Origin: Littorina saxatilis
Lineage: Eukaryota > Mollusca > Gastropoda > Littorinimorpha > Littorinidae
Length of the DNA stretch: 64,000 bases
Assembly: GCF_037325665.1 (NCBI RefSeq)
Contig: NC_090245.1
Coordinates: forward strand, 47,834,851 to 47,898,850
Direction of reading: 5' to 3'
Shown in pieces: positions 1 through 10,500 of the stretch. Under the pieces are notes generated by a model. The model had not been told where the DNA came from. It saw nothing but the letters and a program-made list of their open reading frames with translations, and ran no database searches. A program made the translations under genes and the position numbers. Every line of letters begins with the position of its first letter. The stretch's first letter is position 1.

Positions 1-2220
1 AGCCCCACCGCTCACCCACCCCGGGGGGGGGGGGGGGGGGGGGGGTGACAGATGCTGGCTGCGGACAATGACCACTGGCAAGGCGAAACCCGCTGTGCGA
101 GAGAAGCGTCCCAATGCTAAAAAGCAGTCTGCCTGGTTTGAGCCACGCCGCTCCCCGAGTGGGGAGGGGGGTGGTTTCACAGCAGTAACCCCTGGAGGGG
201 GGAAAGACTGAATGAGAGACGCAACCGTAAACGGCCGGTGACGGATGCTGGCTGAGGACAATGACCACTGGCAAGGCGATACTGTGGTCCGAGTCCCCAC
301 AATCCATTGTGTCAGAACACAAAGAAAGGGAGACTGGAGAGTTAAGAGCATGTTCTGTCTCCGCCTGCCACCGCCACCGCTCACCTACCCCAAGGGGGTA
401 GAGGGGAAGGCAGCCGGCACAGCACCCTGCCGAGAACAAAGCAGAGCAAAGCTCATTGTTCCCCAACCGCTGTGCGAGATACCCTGCTGAGAACAAAGGA
501 GAGCCAAGCTCATTGTTCCCCGACCGCTGTGCGAGAGACTGGCCCCAGCCGCCAAAACCGGTCTGACCAGTTTGAACCAACCCGCGACAACGTGCGGGCA
601 GCTAACACAGCCCCCTGCCCCAAATGGGGCAGAGGAGGAGTACGTGGCACCCCCGCTGTGCTGACCGGCTTGAGCCGCGCTTCCCCCCCAGATGGGGAGG
701 GGGGTGGCTCGTCACAGCAGTAAACCCCTGGAGGGGGGAGAGACGGGGTGAGAGACGCAACCGTAAACGGCCGACCCCCACCCGTCCACCAGAGACGAGT
801 TGCCCAGAGCGGTTCGCCAAGGGTCGCTCGCAGTGCGAATGACAAAAAGCCGTTTCTTAGGGCAGTGCAGGAAAGCGCTCGCGAAGCACTCGGCGAGCGG
901 CTTTGGTATATGCTTGCCCACCGCCCGCCGCGTTATCCAAGATGGCGGCGGTGTTTACACTGCGATGCCATGTAGCGTGTTTCGATCTTCTCGGCGTGGT
1001 TTTTGACGTGACCCGAGGGATCCACCGCTTTTCAAGGTTCAGGGACTACCCCAGCTAAATTTCCCATCATAACTACATTCTCTCTGACGATTTCACTGGC
1101 CGAATCGTCTACTAGTTTAAGAAGTACAACTTTTTTCATATCTCGCAGCAATCGTGCTTTCTTTGTCGCCATCGTGAAGCGATTTGCCTTGTTGTGAGCC
1201 CGTTGCATAGACCAATCCAGAGCGACTGTTCTCTGAGCGGGCTATTGTGATTCTGAGCAACGCATGGCTGCTGAATGGGGGGGGGGGGGGGGGGGGGGGT
1301 TCCGGGCAAGGACAATAGAGACATAGACTGAGAAGACAGTCCAACAGCGCCCACCCGATCCCGCCCAGAGGGCGGGAAAGGGTGGGCCGCCGTCACAGCC
1401 CCCACCCGATCCTGCCCTGAGGGCGGGAAAGGGTGGGCCACTGACACAACCCCCTGCCCCCATTGAAGCAGAGTGGGAACCAGCCCAGGCTGTGACTTAC
1501 CGTGCCCCCCCACTCCCCCTTCCAAACGGTAAGGGGGCTGCATGCCCGACGCAGCTGTGCTAAAAGCAAGGAGAGCGGGCAGAGACAGGCGGGGAGCAGG
1601 TCCCCTCTCCCAACGGAGAGAGTGCTCGTGAACAACCCAGTACTACCAGAGGCAGAAAGGGTTGAACCAATCTGGCCATTTGCACCAGACCACGGTGCGA
1701 AGCAGGAACACCCCCCCCCCCCATCCCCCAACACACTGAGAAATACCGGAGGTAATCAGAGTGGTCAGAGGCAGGTAGGGAGCAGGCCCCCCCTCCCGAA
1801 AGGAGAGGGTGCTCGCGAACAACTCAGAGCCACTAGAGGCAAAAATGGGCTGAACCGAACTGGCCATTTGTACCAGACCACGATGCGAAGCTGCCAAGGA
1901 GTACGCCGCCACAGTGGGCGGGCCGATCGTGCCTGAAACAGCTGAGAAATAAACACATATTTCATCGTTAAGTCCCCCGAAAGTGGAAGACACTGACTGG
2001 TTCTCCTTAAGAGGAGAGGAGGGCTGGGAAGAAAAAACGAAACCTTATCCGCACGAACAGCTACTACAAAAGCAGTACTACTCGAAGAGTCAACGACCCG
2101 CACAGAGGTTTCTAAAAAGGGCTAACAGCCTTATTCACTTCCTGCCTAGCCCTAAGTTACTGCTTGCTATCGGCCATCTTGTAAATGGGCGAAATCGTAG
2201 TCCACCAGAAAAGTAAATTT
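1..2220. repeat. GC-rich degenerate repeat region
   Basis: No gene seen. Several blocks recur inside the region: a block ending GAGACGCAACCGTAAACGGCC at about 160-240 and 700-772; a GGGCGGGAAAGGGTGGGCC block at about 1350-1440 (twice); and a block of about 120 bp from GGGAGCAGG to ACGATGCGAAGC-like ends at about 1593-1705 and 1769-1890. Long G runs sit at 25-45 and 1277-1299. It looks like the end of a repetitive element or a decayed tandem array; family unknown. Confidence 0.6.
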
Positions 2221-2291
2221 CTGAAGCGGCTGTAAACAAGCAGCTAACAAACAACAATTCAATTCAATAACAAGAAGGGCAAAGCCCATAC

Positions 2292-3098
2292 GACTCACAT
2301 GCTTGACCTTGACCTTTACATGACCTTGACATTCAGGGTCAAGGTCAAATAACTAAACCTAACAATGACATCATACACTAAGAACTGCTTTACACATTTT
2401 TCCTACCAAAATACATGTGACCTTGACCCAAGGTCAAGGTCATCCAAGGTCATGCAACACAAAGCTGTTAATTCAAGACATAGGAAGTACAATGGTGCTT
2501 ATTGGCTCTTTCTACCATGAGATATCGTCACTTTTAGTGGTTCACTACCTTATTTTGGTCTCATTTCATAAGGGTCAAAGTGACCTTGACCTTGATCATA
2601 TGTGTCTCATGATGAAAGCATAACATGTGCCCCACATAATTTTTAAGTTTGAAACAGTTATCTTCCATAGTTCAGGGTCAAGGTCACTTCAAAATATGTA
2701 TACAATCCAACTTTAAAGGACCCTTGCGACCTTGACCTTGAAGCAAGGTCAACCAAACTGGTGTCCAAAGATAGGGCTTACATTGCCCTGTATAGCATAC
2801 ATAGCTAAGGTTGCCATTCTCGATAACTTCAGAAAAAAATGCGAAAATGTGAAAAATGATCGTTTTTAAGACAACAATTACGGCCCCTGTGACCTTGAAC
2901 TTCAAGTGAGGTCAAGTTGCCGCACATGTTTTTTGAGATCTTGTAACCATACACCATCAGGCCACATCAGGTGTTGATAGACTTAATAGTGTCCAAGAAA
3001 TATCCAACGTTAAAGTTTTCCGGACGGACGGACGGACGGACGGACGGACGGACGACTCGGGTGAGTACATAGACTCACTTTTGCTTCGCATGTGAGTC
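2292..3098. mobile_element. Non-autonomous element rich in AGGTCA half-sites
   Basis: The block is bounded by GACTCACATGC (2292-2302) and its inverse GCATGTGAGTC (3088-3098), with a (GGAC)n/(GGACG)n stretch at about 3022-3052 near the right end. About ten exact copies of TCAAGGTCA, on either strand, lie between 2303 and 2900. No coding frame is visible. It looks like a short DNA transposon or derived repeat; class not determined. Confidence 0.65.
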
Positions 3099-3487
3099 AA
3101 AAAGGGCAGGTCTCACCAAAAGAAAGGCGAACAGGTAAAGGCCCCCCCAAGCCCATAACGTCACAAAGACAAGGGCTAGGGAAAGCCAAGTGAGCAGACG
3201 AATTCCGCACGTCTGACGTGTGTCGTCAAAAGTCGAGAATGATTATTCCGGATGCCGGCACTCACGTGGTGCGCGGTGGGTTATGGGTAACCAGGTGGGA
3301 CAGGGCATAGCAACGGCTATGGCGTCTGTTTATAGCTTGGTTACCACCCTTGCAAGGGCAGGTAATTTTAGTAGTTTTTCGACATCTATATAGCATGTGA
3401 GATTGAAGTCAATGCATTTATGAGAATTGGGGTAAGAATATGTAATTTAATTTATCTTTCCATCGTGATCACCTGTCTATTATGACT

Positions 3488-3540
3488 ACACAAGCGACTG
3501 ACTAAAGTCTAATATGACCACTTTAGTCAGTCGCTTGTGT
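3488..3540. repeat. Short perfect hairpin (20-bp arms)
   Basis: Arms 3488-3507 (ACACAAGCGACTGACTAAAG) and 3521-3540 are exact inverse copies around a 13-base loop. The flanks (ACCTGTCTATTATGAC on the left, GTCATTATAAACAGGTTGGACTG on the right in shorter pieces) show it belongs to a foldback element akin to the one at 51045-51200. Confidence 0.7.
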
Positions 3541-3714
3541 GGTCATTATAAACAGGTTGGACTGTTCATGTACTTCATGCAGCTGTGGATGCTCTCAGAG
3601 ATCTACCTGGCTCTGACCAGAACTAAGGTTGACACAGGAAGCCATGGTTTTCCTCCAATATGCTCACACACATGGATCTTTTCCAGTGAAATGAATCTTA
3701 TTTGACATCAAAAT

Positions 3715-4086
3715 GTTCTTTCTTTCTTTATTTGGTGTTTAACTTCGTTTTCAACCACGAAGGTTATATCGCGACGGGGAAAGGGGGGAGATGGGATAGA
3801 GCCACTTGTCAATTGTTTCTTGTTCACAAAAGCACTAATCAAAAATTTGCTCCAGGGGCTTGCAACGTAGTACAATATATTACCTTACTGGGAGAATGTA
3901 AGTTTCCAGTACAAAGGACTTAACATTTCTTACATACTGCTTGCCTAAAATCTTTACAAAAATTGACTATATTCTATACAAGAAACACTTAACAAGAGGA
4001 AAAGGAGAAACAGAATCCGTTAGTCGCCTCTTACGACATGCTGGGGAGCATCGGGTAAATTCTTCCCCCTAACCTGCGGGGGTCAT
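3715..4086 (-). mobile_element. Dispersed SINE-like repeat F, copy 1
   Basis: This block (from TTTCTTTATTTGGTGTTTAAC to CTTCCCCCTAACCTGCGGGGG) recurs at 11598-11813 (shorter) and 49261-49590. All copies share AGTCGCCTCTTACGACATGC near one end. No frame is coding. Orientation is a guess; class probably SINE or short LINE tail. Confidence 0.6.
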
Positions 4087-4117
4087 CAAAATGTAAATCA
4101 TTAATCATTCAGTAATG

Positions 4118-4243
4118 CAGTGGAACCCCCCTTTTAAGACACCCACATTTAAGATTCATCCCTTTTTAGGACCCTGATTTTTCTTATTTTCTGTTCATAA
4201 ATTTACCTCCTTTTTAAGACTCCCTCCCTTTTCAGACCTGATG
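4118..4243. mobile_element. Mariner-type MITE A, truncated copy
   Basis: It begins with CAGTGGAACCCCCCTTTTAA, the terminal sequence of MITE family A (full copy at 18467-18624), and breaks off before the second terminus. Confidence 0.65.
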
Positions 4244-4289
4244 TTGGTAGTCTTGGGGGTATTACTATGGGAACGTGTGAGAAACTTAC

Positions 4290-4433
4290 CTCTGGTCCCC
4301 ACCGCGGCCCCTTGGTGACCCAGCAGATTTCCGTCTTGCAAATGGAGCAGCGAATCCAGTCACAGCCGTCCTTTTTCTGCACGATGACCTGACACTGGGG
4401 ACACGGCATGGCCTCCCCTTTCTCCACCATGTC
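4290..4433 (-). CDS. RBCK1: LUBAC gene exon 13 (RING2 with catalytic cysteine)
   Basis: It encodes [20 protein letters not shown], then [20 protein letters not shown] and KGPRWGPE, nearly identical to human HOIL-1. The cysteine of DGCDWIRC corresponds to catalytic Cys460. The donor CCAGAG|GTAAGT at 4289 shows another exon follows, expected to encode a GGCxCxVNG..CHPxC-type end. It is not in the window. Confidence 0.95.
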
Positions 4434-4529
4434 CTGCACGCCAGTCAGAGTGAGTGTAACAAATTGAAAACAGCACAGCTACTGGATCCTCTTTTTAACA
4501 TGAGAACTTTCTGCTTCAGTGTGTGCAAG

Positions 4530-4582
<53 letters not shown>

Positions 4583-7500
4583 GCGTGTCTTTGTGCATCT
4601 GGGTCTGTGTCTGTATGCAAGATGTGTATGCAAGTATGTCAGTGTGCACATATGCATGAGGGATTTTGTTCATCCACATGTGCATGTGCAAACAAACTCT
4701 ACAACTGTCAGTTACAGACCCTACACATTGTCCCCTCTAGTTCTGTGTGTTTCCCATAACAGCTGTGTGAAGTGTCATCTTCTTAAGTTCTGTATGTTTT
4801 CAGCACACACACACAGCCCCACACACACCTGCTGCATGATCCAGCTCTGTCTGTGTGAAGCGTCATTCAATGAAGTCATGCATGTTACTTACCACAGCCC
4901 ACCTCCTCCACATCGACCAAGTGTCATTCCCTGATGTGTTGCGCATTTCTTACAACAACCTCTGAAGTTCTCCATGTTTCCTACAACACCCACCAACCCA
5001 ACCTCAGTGTAACCGAGTGCACGAAGCACTACAAAGCCATTCAAACAGGGTTGACATTTTAGAGCTAAAGTAATAGCCCTATAAAAACTGCTATGGGTAC
5101 CAAGAGCATACAAGGAGACAGCAGCAGCCAGACCCCATCACAAACACAACTCTACAATTGCCAGGTGTCTAGCTGGCGGCGTAGAAGAAACGTTGAGCTA
5201 CTATAAATAGGTTGCGCTCTTTGCTGGCAGACAACACTGCCGAGTCTGCTGCAAAGGGTGATGCAGCAGTCTCCCTGTCACATCAACATACCTGTAGCAT
5301 GACCTGTGTTTGCTGCACGGCTAGGTAAAACATCCAGCCACCAAGCCAGCCCCAACGTACCTGTAGCATGACCTGCGTTTGCTGTGCGGCCTGGTCGTTA
5401 GCGGCTCTGACCCTCAGGTCCTCCTGGTACTGCTTGCAGTTCATGCCCTGGTGGATGGCGCGACAAGTCAGACAGTTCTCGTGGCGACACACCGGGCAGC
5501 GGAAGAAGTTGACCAGGTCCTCGTAGATGCACCAGCCGTGACAGTCAGGCGTCTTGCAGTGGTAGCTGTTGGCCGCCTGGCTTTCCGCCAGGTCCAGGCT
5601 GCGGCGCAGGTAACGCTCGTACATCTGGTCAGGTACCAGCTGCAACACAACACCTGGATGTTTTACCTGCTTTCAAAGCAAGTAGGGTCTGTACACCTGG
5701 TCAGGTATCAGCTGCAACACAAAACCTGGACGTTTTACCTGATGAATAGAACTATGGATGCTTTCATTGCAAGTCAGGTTTGCATCCATGGTCAGGTACC
5801 AGCTGCAACACAATACACTGTATCTTGATTTGCTTGCTGAACAATACCCAGGTAATTTTTTTTGCATACTTCTGACGTGCAGAATGATGTCGTCATGATG
5901 ATCTGTGAGCTAGCTAATAAAAAGAACAGGAAAAGAAAATTTAAAAAAAAAAGATTAAAAAAAACCAACCTGGAATGATAAGTACTGGTGATGAAAAATC
6001 TCCACCATAGAAATGTGCCACTGTGCCCACTATGTCATCCAGAAATACTTACAGCTCGCACTTCCCGTTCCTGTAGATTGGCATTACAGGCGTAGCTGTT
6101 GTCTTGAAACGGACACTTGAGCTCCGCCTCCTCTGCCAGTCGAACAGCCTCCGTCAAACACACTCTGTGAACAACAAGCAGACTTGGATAAGGATAAAGA
6201 TAAGATTTGATTTAGTCCTGTGAGGTAACTCTCGTGGAAATTCGGGCTGCCTTCTCACTGGGGAAAGGAAGCAGTCTGGGTGGCCGAGTGGTAACGCACT
6301 TGCGCTCGGAAGCGAGAGGTTGCGAGTTCGACCCTGGGTCAGGGCGTTAGCAATTTTCTCCCCCCTTTTCTAACCTGGGTGGTGGGTTCAAGTGCTAGTC
6401 TTTCGGAAGAGATGAAAAACCGAGGTCCCTTCGTGTACACTACATTGGGGTGTGTACGTTAAAGAACCCACGATTGACAAAAGGGTCTATCCTGGCAAAA
6501 TTGTATAGGCATAGATAAAAAATACCCGTGTGACTTGGAATAATAGGCCATGAAAAGTAGGATATGCGCCGAAATGGCTGCGATCTGCTCGCCGATGTGA
6601 ATGCGTGATGTATTGTGTAAAAAAAAAATCCACCTCACACGGCATAAATAAATCCCTGCGCCTTGAATTCATGTGTTGAGATATGTGCGCGATATAAATT
6701 GCATAAAAATAAAAATAAAATAAATAAATCCCTGCGCTTAGAACTGTACCCACAGAATGCGCGCGATATAAGCTTCATATTGATTGATTGATTGATTGAT
6801 TCAGTACGGCGCTACCCAGTTTTTCTTTCTTTTTTCTGCATGCGTGTATTCATGTTTCCAAGCCCTGAGATAGGACACAACACTTACTGTCAGATAGGAC
6901 ACAACACTTACCATCAGATAGGACACAACACTTACTGTCAGATAGGACACAACACTTACTGTCAGATAGGACACAACACATACTGTCAGATAGGACACAA
7001 CACTTACTGTCAGATAGGACACAACACTTACTGTCAGTGTCAGAAAGGACACAAAACTTACTGTCAGAAAGGACACAACACTTACTGTCAGATAGGACAC
7101 AACACTTACTGTCAGATAGGACACAACACTTACTGTCAGAAGGGACACAACACTCACTGTCAGAAGGGACACAACACTTACTGTCAGATAGGACACAACA
7201 CTTACTGTCAGAAGGGACACAACACTTACTGTCACATAGGACACAACACTTACTGTCATATAAGACACAACACTTACTGTCAGTGTCAGAAAGGACACAA
7301 AACTTACTGTCAGAAAGGACACAACACTTACTGTCAGATAGGACACAACACTTACTGTCAGAAGGGACACAACACTTACTGTCAGAAGGGACACAACACT
7401 TACTGTCAGAAGGGACACAACACTTACTGTCAGATAGGACACAACACTTACTGTCAGTGTCAGAAAGGACACAAAACTTACTGTCAGAAAGGACATAACA

Positions 7501-10500
7501 CTTACTGTCAGATAGGACACAACACTTACTGTCAGATAGGACACAACACTTACTGTCAGATAGGACACAACACTTACTGTCAGATAGGACACAACACTTA
7601 CTGTCAGATAGGACACAACACTTACTGTCAGATAGGACACAACACATACTGTCAGATAGGACACAATACTTACTGTCAGTGTCAGAAAGGACACAAAACT
7701 TACTGTCAGAAAGGACACAACACTTACTGTCAGATAGGACACAACACTTACTGTCAGATAGGACACAACACTTACTATCAGATAGGACACAACACTTACT
7801 GTCAGATAGGACACAACACTTACTGTTAGATAGGACACAACACTTACTGTCAGATAGGACACAACACTTACTGTCAGAAAGGACACAACACTTACTGTCA
7901 GATAGGACACAAAACTTACTGTCAGAAAGGACACAACACTTACTGTCAGATAGGACACAACACTTACTTGCACAAGTTACATGACACTTACTGTCAGAAG
8001 GGACACAACACTTACTGTCAGATAGGACACAACACTTACTGTCAGAAGGGACACAACACTCACTGTCAGAAGGGACACAACACTTACTGTCAGATAGGAC
8101 ACAACACTTACTGTCAGAAGGGACACAACACTTACTGTCAGATAGGACACAACACTAACTGTCATATAAGACACAACACTTACTGTCAGTGTCAGAAAGG
8201 ACACAAAACTTACTGTCAGAAAGGACACAACACTTACTGTCAGATAGGACACAACACTTACTGTCAGAAGGGACACAACACTTACTGTCAGAAGGGACAC
8301 AACACTTACTGTCAGAAGGGACACAACACTTACTGTCAGATAGGACACAACACTTACTGTCAGTGTCAGAAAGGACACAAAACTTACTGTCAGAAAGGAC
8401 ATAACACTTACTGTCAGATAGGACACAACACTTACTGTCAGATAGGACACAACACTTACTGTCAGATAGGACACAACACTTACTGTCAGATAGGACACAA
8501 CACTTACTGTCAGATAGGACACAACACTTACTGTCAGATAGGACACACGACTTACTGTCAGATAGGACACAACACATACTGTCAGATAGGACACAACACT
8601 TACTGTCAGTGTCAGAAAGGACACAAAACTTACTGTCAGAAAGGACACAACACTTACTGTCAGATAGGACACAACACTTACTGTCAGATAGGACACAACA
8701 CTTACTATCAGATAGGACACAACACTTACTGTCAGATAGGACACAACACTTACTGTTAGATAGGACACAACACTTACTGTCAGATAGGACACAACACTTA
8801 CTGTCAGAAAGGACACAACACTTTCTGTCAGATAGGACACAAAACTTACTGTCAGAAAGGACACAACACTTACTGTCAGATAGGACACAACACTTACTTG
8901 CACAAGTTACATGACACTTACTGTCAGAAGGGACACAACACTTACTGTCAGATAGGACACAACACTTACTGTCAGAAGGGACACAACACTTACTGTCAGA
9001 TAGGACACAACACTTACCAGGGGCGGATCAGTTGCTTTGTAAGGGGGGGGGCACTTTGAATCGAAAGTGAATGTGATGGGCGCGAAGCGCCCGAATTTGC
9101 TAGGGGGGTCCGGGGGCATGCACCCCCGGAAAATTTTTTTGCCCAAAGAAGCAAAATGGTGCCATCTGGTGCCATTTGAACTTAGAAATGGTCATAGAAT
9201 CAGCATAGAAAAATCTTTTTTTTTCTTCTTCTTTTTTTTTTCATTTTTTTTCGGGGGGGGGGGGGGGGGCACGTGTCCCCTGTGCCCCCCCCCCCCCCCT
9301 CGTCCGCCCCTGCTTACTGTCAGATAGGACACAACACTTACTGTCAGATAGGACACAACACTTACTGTCAGATAGGACACAACACTTACTGTCAGATAGG
9401 ACACAACACTTACTGTCAGATAGGACACAACACTTACTTGGAGAATTTACACAACACTTACTTGCAGAATTGACACATCACTTACTTGCAGAATTGACAC
9501 ATCACTTACTTGCAGAATTGACACATCACTTACTTGCAGAAGTGACAATACGTTTACTTGCAGAAGTGACAATACGTTTACTTGCAGAAGTGACAATACG
9601 TTTACTTGCAGAAAGTGCACAACACTTACTTGCAGAAGCTATGGAGACACTCTCGCAGCACGATGCCCTGGCCAGGTGAGATGTCGTCCAAACAGATGGG
9701 ACAGGGGAAGGTCGCCATGTTGGTCACAAGGTCGTTGCTCTCCGCCTGCAGTAACTCCTGATAGTTGTGTTCTCGCTCTCGGTACTCTCGCTGCACACAT
9801 TCACAGAGTTGTCAAATGTTGTGTTCTTATTAGTGATGGTCTTGCCGCACACAGTCGTGTTAAGTGTGAGTAGCAGTGTTGAACACAAGTTGTGTATTGT
9901 GGAATAACTCTGCACAAAGGTCTGTTCCTTTTTCTGCATTTATCCCTTTGATATCATGTGGATTAGCCCTCTTCAGTCTTGCTACATGCCAACCGTGAGG
10001 GATTGTACTTTGTGTATTTTGCTGTTTCCCCATGGTACTGGCCACCAAACTATTAATAATTAACATTAACATGTGCCACAGTCTTGGTTTATGATTGCTG
10101 TGCAAATAATTATAAAGACCCCACAGGTACTCATGAGTCGTCAGTCGTGTCATGATTAAAACGATTATCAGACTGCTGGTTGATCTAACAGAAATTTTTT
10201 TTTGCCCCTTCATTTTCATTACTTTATTGTCCCATCGCTGGGAAATTAAGGTCGCTTCCTCCCGGTGGAAAGCTAGCAGCAACAGATTCACGCTACCCAG
10301 GTGTGTGCGTGTTTAGGTGTACCGGTAATCAGCCACCTTCACTTTTGGCAGAATGACCAAGTTCTTTTACGTGCCACAGTGGTGACACGGGAATGGAACA
10401 TGGATACCGTCTCTGAGTCTGCACATAAAGTTGACCCGTGTCCGTCCTTGGATTCAAACCCATGACCCGCTGATCACAAGTCCAGTGGTCTACCTACTGA

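Noticed and set aside
1-4289. The last RING2 exon of the LUBAC gene
   Set aside because: I looked on the minus strand for a short Gly/Cys/His-rich frame after an acceptor and found none; it must be outside the window.
4464-4934. 156-residue Cys/Val-rich frame
   Set aside because: It runs across a (TG)n microsatellite within an intron.
6792-8914. Long open frames (345, 390, 308 and 263 residues) of QIGHNTYC-type or VSVVSYLT-type repeats
   Set aside because: They come from the 24-bp minisatellite, whose period is a multiple of three; frames are open on both strands and no protein family fits.
6868-9629. CRISPR-like look of the regular array
   Set aside because: There are no unique spacers; the whole unit repeats, and the setting is an animal intron.
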